Assembly: GCF_900112695.1 (NCBI RefSeq)
Contig: NZ_FOMT01000004.1
Span: 558,001-622,000 of the forward strand
Direction of reading: 5' to 3'
From: Paenibacillus catalpae
GTDB lineage: Bacteria; Bacillota; Bacilli; Paenibacillales; Paenibacillaceae
Length of the DNA stretch: 64,000 nt
Part shown: in pieces, positions 1 to 9,179 of the stretch
How positions within the stretch are numbered: the stretch's first letter is position 1
Layout of the letters: every line of letters begins with the position of its first letter
Notes under the pieces: generated by a model
The model's input: only the letters and a program-made list of their open reading frames with translations
What the model was told of the DNA's origin: nothing
Database searches by the model: none
Translations under genes and position numbers: made by a program

Positions 1-1813
1 TGTCGCCGCGGATTGTTTTGTAATAGTCGAGCGCTTCCTTCACCAGCTCGCGGCGGCGCGGGCTCAGCTCGGCCAGATGACCGGACTGGTGAACGCGCAG
101 CAGCAGCGCATTTACCATGTTGAAGATGACCTCTTCATCATCACCCTCGCGAAGCGGATACGACCAGACTGCCGCTTGCTCCGGCGTCAGTACAGCCGGT
201 GCACCCGCTGCGATTGACGCATACTTGATGTAATCCTCTTGGTCACTGGTTGACTGAATACTGTAACGGCTAAGCATCGCATAATCCATCCGCATGCCGC
301 CGCTGGAGCAGTTCTCGATAACCAGCTCCGGGTAACGAGCGAATATGCCGTCGAGCCAAGCCAGGTATGCACGGTTATGCTGGAGAAGGCCATCGCCAAC
401 ACTATCCGCATCCGTTTCCGTACCAACACCCGCATTGATGTTATAGTCCATCTTGATATAGCCGACGCCATAGTCCTCGACTAAACGGCGGATCACTTCA
501 TCCGCATGCGCGATAACCGCCGGACTACGGTAATCCAGCTGATAGCGGCTGCGGTCTTTGACCCGCTTCCCATGACGCATGAAGAACCAGCTGTCATCGG
601 CATCCGCCAGCTTCGGCGAGTTGATGCCCATAACCTCAAGCTCCAGCCACAAGCCCGGAATCATTCCTTTGCTGCGGATATAATCAAGCACATATTTGAT
701 GCCCTCCGGGAAACGTTCCTCCGAAGGCAGCCACTGACCAACGCCATCCCACCATTCGCCCGGCGCATACCAGCCCGCGTCAATACAGAAGTACTCGCAG
801 CCTACATCCGCTGCCGCGTCAATAAGCGGAAGCAGCTTCTCGGTCGTTGGCGAGCCCCACAGGCAGTTCATATAATCATTGAAGATAATGCGGAGAAGCT
901 TGTTATCGTCATTCTCCCGGCGGATTCGGCGGCGGTACACCGTCAGTTGTTCAGCCGCCTCTTCGATACCGCCCACAGCAGCACCAATTGCAACCGGAAC
1001 AGAGACAAAACGCTCGCCCGGTGCCAGCTTCAGCCACCAGTGATTGTCATGCTCGGTTGGTCCGCTGATCAGCAGCGTCAGCCGGTCCACCTGATCGGTC
1101 AGCTCCCAATGCCACGAGCCGTTATGCTCGATCTGCCAGAACAGGCTTTCACCCGATGCGACATTGCTCATTACCGCCATCGGAATAAGCTCAGCCGCCG
1201 ACCAGGAGCCCGTGTTGCTGAACGCAAGACGCTTCGAGCCGCGGTCAATCAGATGAGACATGCCCAGCTCCGGCAACGTATAAGTCCGCCATTGCAGCTC
1301 GCTTTGCCAAGCGTTATGCGCCAGGGTGAGCGTCAGTTTCTTATCGCGGTCACCTTCGCCATCTTTATCAAAGCCCGTCAGCGCGAAGGATGACACGTAT
1401 TCCACGCCAACCTCCTCCAGGCCGCCATTTATAAGCTCCGTCCAACAACGAGCGACAGACACGCCATCATAGAACTGAACATGCCAGTCGGCCGCTACTC
1501 CGGTCACCGGATCTTTCAGTCCGAGAACGAGCTTCCTGCCAAATTCATTACAGGTATCGGACACGCCCGCGTACTCCATTCGAAGTCCCGGATAAGAGGC
1601 ACGATGCGTCCGTCCGTGATACTCCGCCCGGTCCTCGCCGGTCAGTTGCAGCTCGAGCAGGCGGAAGCCGTCTTTTTGCTTATCTGTTACCGAGTCCTCC
1701 TGCCAAGGCCGCGCGCCAAAATGAAGCAGCACCACGTCTCCGTTGTCCCTCACCTCGTAGACCAAATGCAGTCCATTCTCTACAATCGTGCTTATCCCCG
1801 TCTTGTTCTCCAT
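1..1813 (-). CDS. Alpha-galactosidase, GH36 family (3' end cut by window)
   Basis: Retaining glycoside hydrolase expected to release terminal alpha-galactose from oligosaccharides such as melibiose or raffinose. About 604 codons are present; the C-terminal ~100 residues lie beyond the window (GH36 enzymes are usually ~700-730 residues). The translation has an N-terminal beta-sandwich-like half, then a TIM-barrel half. The GH36 nucleophile motif KMDYN has Asp near residue 456, and the acid/base motif SSGGMRMD has Asp near residue 510. The ATG at 1813 follows an in-frame TAG two codons upstream, so no longer start exists; a purine-rich AAAGGCGG lies about 9 bases upstream. It lies downstream of and on the same strand as the sugar-binding protein, separated by a terminator, which suggests that alpha-galactosides are the transported substrate (inference). 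No signal peptide is visible, so it should be cytoplasmic. Confidence 0.88.
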   Translation of the reverse strand, partial: MENKTGISTIVENGLHLVYEVRDNGDVVLLHFGARPWQEDSVTDKQKDGFRLLELQLTGEDRAEYHGRTHRASYPGLRMEYAGVSDTCNEFGRKLVLGLKDPVTGVAADWHVQFYDGVSVARCWTELINGGLEEVGVEYVSSFALTGFDKDGEGDRDKKLTLTLAHNAWQSELQWRTYTLPELGMSHLIDRGSKRLAFSNTGSWSAAELIPMAVMSNVASGESLFWQIEHNGSWHWELTDQVDRLTLLISGPTEHDNHWWLKLAPGERFVSVPVAIGAAVGGIEEAAEQLTVYRRRIRRENDDNKLLRIIFNDYMNCLWGSPTTEKLLPLIDAAADVGCEYFCIDAGWYAPGEWWDGVGQWLPSEERFPEGIKYVLDYIRSKGMIPGLWLELEVMGINSPKLADADDSWFFMRHGKRVKDRSRYQLDYRSPAVIAHADEVIRRLVEDYGVGYIKMDYNINAGVGTETDADSVGDGLLQHNRAYLAWLDGIFARYPELVIENCSSGGMRMDYAMLSRYSIQSTSDQEDYIKYASIAAGAPAVLTPEQAAVWSYPLREGDDEEVIFNMVNALLLRVHQSGHLAELSPRRRELVKEALDYYKTIRGD

Positions 1814-1992
1814 CTCCTATTACCGCCTTTCCTCGCTCATTTCAAAATAAACGAAGATCCTTACGAATCCTCATATCCAACGAAATTCTCCACTGAGAAA
1901 ATTCTAAAGAAACGTATACACACTATTTACCCATAAACCGTGCCACGTCTGCCAAAATAGGCGAAATAACGTTACCACGTTTTCGTCACGCC

Positions 1993-2035
1993 CCGCAGTT
2001 GGTACTTGTCCCGCAAGTTGGTACTTGTTCCGCAG
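1993..2035. repeat. Short tandem repeat (18-19 bp, about 2.3 copies)
   Basis: CCGCAGTTGGTACTTGT is followed directly by CCGCAAGTTGGTACTTGTT and then the start of a third copy (CCGCAG). It lies in the ~340-bp gap between the alpha-galactosidase and the binding-protein terminator. Function unknown. Confidence 0.6.
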
Positions 2036-2099
2036 CCGGCGTATGCCTCACTGGAGTCGCGCGTTTCGCCAACCCGCTTCCCCCGCTAACCATATAGAT

Positions 2100-2148
2100 A
2101 AAAAAAGAGACTGCCCCATCAGCCATTGGCTTCTGGGACAGCCCCTCG
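2100..2148 (-). terminator. Rho-independent terminator of the sugar-binding protein gene
   Basis: Read on the minus strand, GGGCTGTCCCA pairs with TGGGGCAGTC (with G-U pairs) across a ~15-base loop, followed by a run of seven T. It begins about 10 bp after the stop codon of the upstream gene. Confidence 0.8.
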
Positions 2149-2157
2149 AAGGCTTGC

Positions 2158-3471
2158 TTATTCGGCCGACCCGAATTGCTGCCATGCAGTCTGAATTTCG
2201 TTGATGGCTTGATCTTTGGACTTGCTGCCGCCGATGTAAGCCTGCATGATCTCGCCGAACTTCTGGTGGAACGTATCGAGCGAGTAGTTAACCGACAGAT
2301 CGCCGGATTTTTGAGTTTTAAGGATCTCTTCCATTTGCTTCGGCATATCCAGCTCAGGAAGCGGAGCGTCCTTGATTGGCGGGATAACCTTAGCTACTGC
2401 GGAGAACCATTGCTTGCCGTAATCCGAAGTGTACAGCCAATTGAAAAAGTCGATTGCTTCTCTAGCCACTTTGGAATCTTTGTTGATGCGAAGCGCTTGG
2501 TCAGCACCTGTTACGATTTGCGTTTGTTCAGGCTTGTCGCTTACTGGGTAGCCAGCGATGCCAATCTCGATGTCCGGGCTGATTTTCTTGATTGCTTCTT
2601 CGTCCCATGCGCCTTTACCGGTCATGAACGCTGCTTTGCCTTGTGCAAAGTCACTCACTTCAGCGTTGCTGTCGCGCTCAAGCGGTTTGTCTGTGCCATG
2701 CTTAATCGTCAGGTCGATAAAGTTGAAGAAGTTGTCCTTCAGAAGCGGATGATCGTTAAAGGTTGTTTTGCCGTCGATGAATTGTTGGACCAATTCCTTA
2801 GGCGTAGTTCCTGCATCTTCAGCAGCCGAGTTCACATAGTGTTGGAAGATGTGCTTCCATACCCACCACTCTTTATAAGCGTTGGCGAATGGCGTGATTT
2901 TCTTAGCTTCAAGCTTCGCGATATCGTCATTCAGTTCTGCGATCGTCTTAGGCGGTTCTGTAATGCCTGCATCCGTCAGAAGCTTTTTGTTGTAGATCAG
3001 CGTCATCAGGTTGCCTTTAACCGGCAGACCCAGCACTTTGCCGTCAGAAGAAGTCATGTTAGTCTTAACGCCGTCTGTCATAGCAGCCGCAAGCGGCTCG
3101 TTAGTTAAGTCTGCGCTGTACTCCGCGAAGGTATCAATGTCGCCGCCAGCTGTTGTTTGGAACACGTCAGGCGTGCTGCCCGAAGCGATTTTGGATTTCA
3201 ATACTGTATTGTAATCGGCTTGCATGATTTCAAGGTTGATCGTTACGTTTGGCTTCACTTTTTTGTACTCGGCGATGTATGCGTTGAACGCATCCGTGTA
3301 CTCCGGTGATGCTGTAAACATGTTAATCGTTACCGGCTTGTCCGAAGCTGCACCTTCATTGGCTGTACCGCCGTTATTAGCTGTATCATTGCCGTTATTG
3401 CCGCCGCAAGCAGCGAGCATACCGCCGACCAGCGCAAGGCTGAGCGACACCGAAGCAATTCTTTTAAACAT
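2158..3471 (-). CDS. Sugar ABC transporter solute-binding lipoprotein (family 1)
   Basis: Extracellular lipid-anchored receptor that would deliver an oligosaccharide to the permeases encoded at 7319-9042. The 437-residue product starts MFKRIASVSLSLAL and has a lipobox ending at Cys22 (LAAC), followed by a Gly/Asn/Asp-rich linker, then a typical extracellular-binding-protein type 1 domain (DVFQTTAGGD, AFMTGKGAW, WLYTSDYGKQW). The frame stays open 58 codons upstream, but I chose the ATG at 3471 because GGGGGCG lies just before it and the lipoprotein signal starts there. It is downstream of the response regulator gene on the same strand, while its partner permeases are divergent. Substrate is inferred from the neighbouring alpha-galactosidase. 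Confidence 0.9.
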   Translation of the reverse strand: MFKRIASVSLSLALVGGMLAACGGNNGNDTANNGGTANEGAASDKPVTINMFTASPEYTDAFNAYIAEYKKVKPNVTINLEIMQADYNTVLKSKIASGSTPDVFQTTAGGDIDTFAEYSADLTNEPLAAAMTDGVKTNMTSSDGKVLGLPVKGNLMTLIYNKKLLTDAGITEPPKTIAELNDDIAKLEAKKITPFANAYKEWWVWKHIFQHYVNSAAEDAGTTPKELVQQFIDGKTTFNDHPLLKDNFFNFIDLTIKHGTDKPLERDSNAEVSDFAQGKAAFMTGKGAWDEEAIKKISPDIEIGIAGYPVSDKPEQTQIVTGADQALRINKDSKVAREAIDFFNWLYTSDYGKQWFSAVAKVIPPIKDAPLPELDMPKQMEEILKTQKSGDLSVNYSLDTFHQKFGEIMQAYIGGSKSKDQAINEIQTAWQQFGSAE

Positions 3472-3648
3472 TGTAACGCCCCCATTTCTCATAGTTGTCA
3501 GCAATCTGCTTCCCGTCGTGTTTGGCGGGCTATTTGTTAAGGCTGACCTTATGCACACGTTTATCATAATGAATACGGGACCGGATAAAAATGCACATAA
3601 GTGACTAGTTAAGGGTAAAAAAGCGGAGTCTTGCCACCAGTTCACTTT

Positions 3649-5283
3649 TTATCCTTCCTTGCGAGCGGTTCGATACTCCGTAGGCGATATGGAGAAATAA
3701 TTCCGGAATGCTTTGCTGAAATAGTTCTTGTCCTTATAGCCCAGCATCTCAGAAATATCCTGGATCTTCAGGCTTGGATCATCAAGGAGCTCCTTCGCCT
3801 TGGCCATACGAATACGCTGCACGTACTCATGGATCCCGCATCCGAACTGCTGCTTGAACAGCTTCATTATGTATTCCCTGCTCAGAAAATATTTATCAGC
3901 GAACATCGAAATTTTAATATCCTCGTAGTACCGGTTATCGATATACGCTTTAATATCCCCAATCTCAAAAGGCCGGTTCGCGGACTGCGTCAGGCGGATC
4001 TGCTCCAGGTAGAAGGAAAGGGCTTCATCCAGCATCTGGCTGAACTGCTCGAAGCTCGTGAAATCGTCCGAAAGACCCATGAAGCGGATCGGATGCTCCT
4101 CCATGAGGGGCAGCTTCTCTCTAGGCACGCCTAGCTCCAGGGACATATCATTGAGCAAAACAATACATCGGTTAAGTGTCTGTTCCGCTTCCCCAAGCGT
4201 AAATGCCTCTCCGCTGCTCCATCTTTTTAATGCCTCGCTTAGGATAGACCTCGCCCCGGCTGTATTGCCCGCTTCAATCGCAGCGCGGAACAGCTGGATT
4301 CTCCCTGATATCAGAGGGTTCTCCTGAACCGGCTTCTGAGCTGTATTGGTTACGAAATACCCTTTCAGCTTCAGCAGATTAATGCCGTTAATCGCAGCCT
4401 TGGCCATCTCGTAAGAATTGGCAATCTCCATAATACTGGAGCAAGGAGTGCCGATTCCGGCAACCGCGACAATGCCCAGCAGATCCTGCAGGGCAGCCAA
4501 TGCCTTATTCATTTGGTGCAGCGACCGGTACGCGATATCCTCCTGGTAGGCGCCTTTCATCGTCAGGATGACAATAAGCTCGCGGTCCTGCTTCGGACTT
4601 GCGAAGCTGAATGCCTGGAAGTACTCGCCGGCAATCTCATTGAGCATATTCCCCACGGCAAAATGAAGCAGGTCCACGTCTGAATGGAATCTGGCCTGGC
4701 GCACCTGCTCCATATTGAGCATCCTCAGCACGACAGCGGCGAACCGGTTATCCGGATCATCCGCTCCGATCAATGGGAGGAACGCCTCATTCGTCTGGCT
4801 GCGGAAGCTGCGGTCGATAATGGACAGATACATTTTCTCCTTCAGCTTTGGCAGAGACATATTGAGGGTAATGTTGCGGTTAATGAACTCGCTCTCCCGC
4901 ACGCGGCGTGCCTCCAGAAGATCCACCGCCTTGCGCAGCGCGGCGTTCAGATCATGCCGGTTAATCGGCTTCAGCAAATAGTCGACTACCTTCGAGCGGA
5001 TCGCCTGCCGGGTATATTCGAAGTCGTTATAACCGCTGATGACGATCGCGGGCAGATCCGGATAGTCGCGCTCAAGCACCTGCAGCAGCTCCGCGCCGCT
5101 CATGCCCGGCATCTTCATATCCACCATCACCAGATCAATCGGCTGCTGGGCAATAAGCTCCAGCCCCCTCTTCCCGTCCGTCGCCTCCAGCACCTCGCTC
5201 ACTCCGAGTCCTTTCCAGTCGCCTAGAATCCGAATGGCTTCACGAAGGGGTTCTTCGTCATCAATAATAAGCACTCTATACAT
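3649..5283 (-). CDS. Response regulator, YesN type (REC + AraC HTH)
   Basis: Cytoplasmic DNA-binding response regulator of 544 residues. The receiver domain is at residues 1-120, with the acidic pocket IIDDEE and phospho-acceptor Asp55 in MVDMKMPG, and KPI near residue 105. A middle region of ~300 residues without clear motifs follows, and the last ~100 residues form an AraC-type double helix-turn-helix (DISEMLGYKDKNYFSKAF, FSISPTEYR). The length and layout match YesN-like regulators of carbohydrate transport. The start overlaps the end of the sensor kinase gene by 8 bp, so the pair is co-transcribed. It likely activates the divergent permease genes and the binding-protein gene in response to the sensor (inference). 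Confidence 0.9.
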   Translation of the reverse strand: MYRVLIIDDEEPLREAIRILGDWKGLGVSEVLEATDGKRGLELIAQQPIDLVMVDMKMPGMSGAELLQVLERDYPDLPAIVISGYNDFEYTRQAIRSKVVDYLLKPINRHDLNAALRKAVDLLEARRVRESEFINRNITLNMSLPKLKEKMYLSIIDRSFRSQTNEAFLPLIGADDPDNRFAAVVLRMLNMEQVRQARFHSDVDLLHFAVGNMLNEIAGEYFQAFSFASPKQDRELIVILTMKGAYQEDIAYRSLHQMNKALAALQDLLGIVAVAGIGTPCSSIMEIANSYEMAKAAINGINLLKLKGYFVTNTAQKPVQENPLISGRIQLFRAAIEAGNTAGARSILSEALKRWSSGEAFTLGEAEQTLNRCIVLLNDMSLELGVPREKLPLMEEHPIRFMGLSDDFTSFEQFSQMLDEALSFYLEQIRLTQSANRPFEIGDIKAYIDNRYYEDIKISMFADKYFLSREYIMKLFKQQFGCGIHEYVQRIRMAKAKELLDDPSLKIQDISEMLGYKDKNYFSKAFRNYFSISPTEYRTARKEG

Positions 5284-7120
5284 AAGGTCCGCCTCCTCGC
5301 GGTATTAGCATTTCCATTTCCGTGCCGGACTGACTCGTCCGGATCACAAGCTGGGAGCTTGTCCCGTACAGCAGCTTAAGCCGCGTATTCAGGTTTACAA
5401 GTCCCACGCTTCTCTCTTCTTCCTTCTGTTCATTCCAGTCACCCTCGAACGAGCCCAGCACCTCTTTCAGTCTGCCCGGCGCAAAGCCCGGTCCATTGTC
5501 GCTGACGATGATAAAGGCATGTCCGCCCGCCGCCCGCGCGCTGATCCGGATTGTCACGGTACTCGATACCATCTCGACGCCGTGCTTGATCGCATTTTCC
5601 ACCAGCGTCTGAAGCGACAGCTTCGGCAATTCCAGCTCCTTCAGCTCCTCATCCCAGTCGGTTATCAGTTGCAGCCTGCCTCCGAACCGCGCTTTCTGCA
5701 GCGACATATACCGCTCGATATGCAGCAGCTCTTCGCTGGCCCGGACGATATCCTTGCCGCTTATGCAATAACGCAAGGTAAGCGCCAGCGCATCCACCAT
5801 ATCGGCAATATCGAATCGCTCCGCCTTAAGCGCCTTGGTCGAGATCGCCTGCAGCGCATTATAGAGGAAATGCGGATTAATCTCCGCTTCCAGCGCTTTT
5901 AGAATCGCGTTTTTCTCCACCAGCTTCATCTTGTACCTCTCGTTGATAAGCTCATTCGTCTGGCTGACCATCTGGTTGAATTGGCGGGACAGATAGGCGA
6001 GTTCATCCCGTCCAACGACTTCTGTTGAAGCCTCGAAATCCCCGGTACTAAAGCGCTTCATCTGCTGGGACAAGAACTTCAGCGGTTTTGTTACGGCATT
6101 CGAGAAATAAGTGATCAGGATGACGGCCAGCAGAAGGAAGAGAAGACCAATCAGGAAGTTCAGATTACGGGTCGTCTTCGCCGCTGTGTAAAGCTCCTTG
6201 TAAGGAATCGGCTTGACCAACCTCCAGCCTTCCTGCTCTCCTACATTGTAGACAACGAGGTACTTACTCTCCTCCGGGGAATCCCAGGTGAGACCGTCCT
6301 TGCTCGAACCATCAGCCGTTAGCTGCTTCAGGAGGCCGCTATCCACCATCGACTGGTAGAACGGCTTCTCATCGAGTACGAACGGCACATTATCCGGGCT
6401 GAGGAAGAACAGATGCTGACCTTTATTTTGCGGAATATCCTTAATGATGTTATCGATCGTGTTCGTGTTGTAGTAGAAAGACACCACCGCCTGCGGAGCC
6501 CGGGTCGAGATCGAACGGAGCACCCGGTGGTAAGCCATAAAGCTGCGGCTTGGATCCATGTCGTACCCGCGTTCCGAGTTCGACAGGAGGAAGGACTGAT
6601 AAGCCCGGTTCGTCTCGCTGTCCATCGCCTGCTTGTACCAGGACATCGACGGAATATTATCCGCTTGGCCCGACCGGATCTTGATATCGAAGTTCTCCTT
6701 GGAGATCGTGTAATAGGTCCCGCTGCTGACGAAATACAAATAAATGGCTTCCAGATCCTCATTACTGCGGGAGAAGTACATATTGCGCAGATAGTCCTCG
6801 ACGAACATTTTCGACGCATAATTGGTCGCCGCATGGCTGATCGCGAACGCCAGCTCATCATAATTGATCTGCGGCAGAGACAGCTGCTCCATCCCCGTCA
6901 GGTAATCCTCCAGATTCTTGTTCACGAGGAGCAAATTGTTAGATGTGCTGGCAATGCTGTTCTTTAGCGCTTCCCGCTGCAGCATCTTGTAAGAAATGAA
7001 GGTTAATGACCCTACAACCAGAATAATGATCGTCGAAAACAGCAAAATAAGCTTGTTCACCAATCGGCTGGACACCCGTTCGGTCAGAGCGTTCCAGCCT
7101 TTCGCGATATGATTTGTCAT
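5276..7120 (-). CDS. Sensor histidine kinase, YesM type
   Basis: Membrane histidine kinase of 614 residues paired with the response regulator that follows. TM1 is at about residues 21-46, an extracellular sensing region of ~280 residues follows, then TM2 (NLNFLIGLLFLLLAVILIT), a HAMP linker (AVTKPLKFLSQQMKRF), and the His_kinase domain with INPHFLYN (His417). The C-terminal HATPase_c domain shows VENAIKHG and DNGPGF. The frame is open a few codons further to a GTG, but the ATG at 7120 sits 8 bp after GGGGGAGTGG and fits better. It is divergent from the permease operon across a ~200-bp intergenic region. Confidence 0.9.
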   Translation of the reverse strand: MTNHIAKGWNALTERVSSRLVNKLILLFSTIIILVVGSLTFISYKMLQREALKNSIASTSNNLLLVNKNLEDYLTGMEQLSLPQINYDELAFAISHAATNYASKMFVEDYLRNMYFSRSNEDLEAIYLYFVSSGTYYTISKENFDIKIRSGQADNIPSMSWYKQAMDSETNRAYQSFLLSNSERGYDMDPSRSFMAYHRVLRSISTRAPQAVVSFYYNTNTIDNIIKDIPQNKGQHLFFLSPDNVPFVLDEKPFYQSMVDSGLLKQLTADGSSKDGLTWDSPEESKYLVVYNVGEQEGWRLVKPIPYKELYTAAKTTRNLNFLIGLLFLLLAVILITYFSNAVTKPLKFLSQQMKRFSTGDFEASTEVVGRDELAYLSRQFNQMVSQTNELINERYKMKLVEKNAILKALEAEINPHFLYNALQAISTKALKAERFDIADMVDALALTLRYCISGKDIVRASEELLHIERYMSLQKARFGGRLQLITDWDEELKELELPKLSLQTLVENAIKHGVEMVSSTVTIRISARAAGGHAFIIVSDNGPGFAPGRLKEVLGSFEGDWNEQKEEERSVGLVNLNTRLKLLYGTSSQLVIRTSQSGTEMEMLIPRGGGPYV

Positions 7121-7196
7121 TTCAACCACTCCCCCACACACTGCTGATGTTGCCTTAAGTTCACCTTTTTACCCCTAACAGGTTTCATATATCCAT

Positions 7197-7224
7197 TTTG
7201 GCTGCCTTCCGGCGCAATTATAAT
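7197..7224 (+). promoter_or_regulatory. Candidate SigA promoter for the sugar permease operon
   Basis: A perfect TATAAT at 7219-7224 is preceded by TTTGGC (7197-7202, 16-bp spacer) or TTGGCT (15-bp spacer). The -35 match is poor, which fits an activator-dependent promoter in the divergent region facing the YesM/YesN genes. The start codon is about 95 bp downstream. Confidence 0.4.
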
Positions 7225-7318
7225 ACACAGTATATCGAATAAGGTACTGATGTATAGTCGGACGAACACAACCAGAACGGCGACGCACAAACTGACGACA
7301 TCGAGAAGAGGTGCAACT

Positions 7319-8209
7319 ATGTTTAAGAAAATGGGGAGAAAAGTGAGCGAGAAAATCGAGTTCGGCCTGTTTACGCTGCCGGTTCTCATTTGTATCGCTA
7401 TCGCCTTCTACATCCCGTTTGCTATGACGATCCGCTATTCCTTAACCAAATGGAACGGGATCTCCAAGCATCCTAAATTTATCGGACTTGATAACTTCAA
7501 GCAAATTTTCCTGCATGACACGAACTTTACCCAATCTGCATGGTTCACGATTAAATACGCCGTTCTTTACATCGTGCTTGTGAACGTGCTTGCCATTTTG
7601 CTCGCATTGGTACTCGACATGAAGCTCAAATCGACAACCTGGCTGCGCGCGGCATTCTTTATCCCGTACATCCTTAGCCTTGTTATCGTCGGCTTCATCT
7701 GGAAATTCATCTTTATGCAAGGCTTCGAATCGCTTGGAGCAAGCACAGGCTGGGGCATCTTCAAGCTCAGCTGGCTGGGTGAACCGGGACTAGCCTTTAT
7801 CTCCATCCTGCTCGTCTCCATTTGGCAGTCGGTCGGCTTCTACCTCGTTATTTATATCGCAGGTCTGCAGTCGGTGCCGGATGACCTGAAGGAAGCCGCT
7901 ACCGTAGACGGAGCCGGTCCAATCCGCCGCTTCTTCAACATTACGCTGCCGTTGCTCGCGCCTTCGATTACGATCTCGGTCTTTATGGCGCTGACCAACT
8001 CGATCAAAGTATTCGACGTCATCCTGTCGCTGACTGGCGGTGGTCCTGGCGGAACAACGTACAGTATCGCTTATGACATTTACCGGGATACGTTCCAGAA
8101 CAACCTGTACGGCTATGGCACAGCCAAAGCGCTGATCCTGTTCGTTGCCGTTCTTATCGTAACGATTATTCAATTGACGATCTTCAAACGCAGGGAGGTT
8201 GAGGCATAA
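7319..8209 (+). CDS. Sugar ABC transporter permease (MalF/UgpA type)
   Basis: Inner-membrane permease of 296 residues with about six hydrophobic segments. It carries the EAA-loop motif that contacts the ATPase (EAATVDGAGPIRRFF, about residues 200-215) and the typical GGGPGG stretch near the C-terminus. The frame is open 23 codons upstream, but AGAGGTG 6 bp before the ATG at 7319 decides the start. Its stop codon overlaps the next permease start (TAATG). No ATPase gene of this transporter lies in the window, as is common for CUT1 transporters of Bacillota, which share an MsmX-like ATPase encoded elsewhere. Confidence 0.9.
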   Translation: MFKKMGRKVSEKIEFGLFTLPVLICIAIAFYIPFAMTIRYSLTKWNGISKHPKFIGLDNFKQIFLHDTNFTQSAWFTIKYAVLYIVLVNVLAILLALVLDMKLKSTTWLRAAFFIPYILSLVIVGFIWKFIFMQGFESLGASTGWGIFKLSWLGEPGLAFISILLVSIWQSVGFYLVIYIAGLQSVPDDLKEAATVDGAGPIRRFFNITLPLLAPSITISVFMALTNSIKVFDVILSLTGGGPGGTTYSIAYDIYRDTFQNNLYGYGTAKALILFVAVLIVTIIQLTIFKRREVEA

Positions 8210-9042
8210 TGAACCGTCAATCAAGAGCTGGACGCATCATCCTTGAAGTTGTGATGGTCCTATTCTCTCTGTTGTTCCTGTATCCGTTATTCCTGGCCAT
8301 CAATAACTCCTTCAAGAGCTTTGGCGAGGTTATGACCGACGTTATTGCTCTGCCGAACAAGCTGGCTTTTGGCAACTATGAGCATGTATGGTCCTTTATC
8401 AACTATCCGAAGCTGTTCTTGAACAACTTCGTCATTACAGGCGTTGGTCTGATCGGGATTGTCTTCGTCTCGTCGATCGCAGCCTATAAGCTCGCACGTA
8501 CCAAAACAAGATGGAGCGGCTTCTTGTACCTGCTGTGCATTATGCCGATGCTGATTCCGTTCCAATCGATCATGCTGACCGTTCTTCAACTCTCGAAGGA
8601 TCTTCACATTACGGAAAGCACTTGGGGACTTGGTCTTCTGTACTGGGGCTTCGGCGCACCGCTGGCCGTCTTTATCTACCATGGTTTCGTAAAAGGCATC
8701 CCGAAAGAAATCGACGAAAGCGCAACGATCGACGGTGCTTCCGGCTTCCGCCTCTTCTTCAGCGTGATCTTCCCGCTGCTGAAATCGGTAACGACAACCA
8801 TCATCATCATCGACGTTATGTGGATGTGGAACGACTTCCTGCTGCCGCTCCTTATGGTTAACGGCTCGCCGGATACGAAGACGCTGACGCTTGCGGCCTA
8901 CACGTTCGTTGGCCAATATACGTCGGACTGGCAGTATGCAATGACCGCCATGGTCATGGCCGTTCTGCCATCGATCATCGTGTTCATCTTCCTGCAAAAA
9001 TATATCGTTAAAGGCGTTGTAGCCGGCGCCGTTAAAGGCTAA
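8209..9042 (+). CDS. Sugar ABC transporter permease (MalG type)
   Basis: Second permease of the CUT1 transporter, 277 residues, with six predicted membrane segments and a C-terminal MalG-like end (QKYIVKGVVAGAVKG). The EAA-loop variant is DESATIDGASGFRLFF. It is translationally coupled to the preceding permease by a 1-bp overlap and preceded by the ribosome binding site GGGAGG inside that gene. It is the last gene of the operon and is followed by a clear terminator. Confidence 0.92.
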   Translation: MNRQSRAGRIILEVVMVLFSLLFLYPLFLAINNSFKSFGEVMTDVIALPNKLAFGNYEHVWSFINYPKLFLNNFVITGVGLIGIVFVSSIAAYKLARTKTRWSGFLYLLCIMPMLIPFQSIMLTVLQLSKDLHITESTWGLGLLYWGFGAPLAVFIYHGFVKGIPKEIDESATIDGASGFRLFFSVIFPLLKSVTTTIIIIDVMWMWNDFLLPLLMVNGSPDTKTLTLAAYTFVGQYTSDWQYAMTAMVMAVLPSIIVFIFLQKYIVKGVVAGAVKG

Positions 9043-9050
9043 TGACGTTA

Positions 9051-9107
9051 ATGCCCATCCGATCTGCCGCATCCTTGCATGCGGTTGGTCAGATGGGCAT
9101 TTTTGCG
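9051..9107 (+). terminator. Terminator of the sugar permease operon
   Basis: ATGCCCATCYGA pairs with TCAGATGGGCAT around an inner CCGCAT/ATGCGG stem, followed by TTTTT. Confidence 0.85.
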
Positions 9108-9179
9108 CTATTGGGCGGGGTTATCGATTATAATGAAGAACGACGACAGTCAGTTTTTTTCTGATGGAGGCTCAACCGT

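Noticed and set aside
506..1936. Long plus-strand open frames opposite the alpha-galactosidase
   Set aside because: They are antisense to a gene with clear catalytic motifs, have no ribosome binding sites and give Arg/Gln-rich low-similarity protein.
2176..3604. Plus-strand open frames opposite the sugar-binding protein
   Set aside because: Shadows of the real minus-strand gene; no start signals or family motifs.
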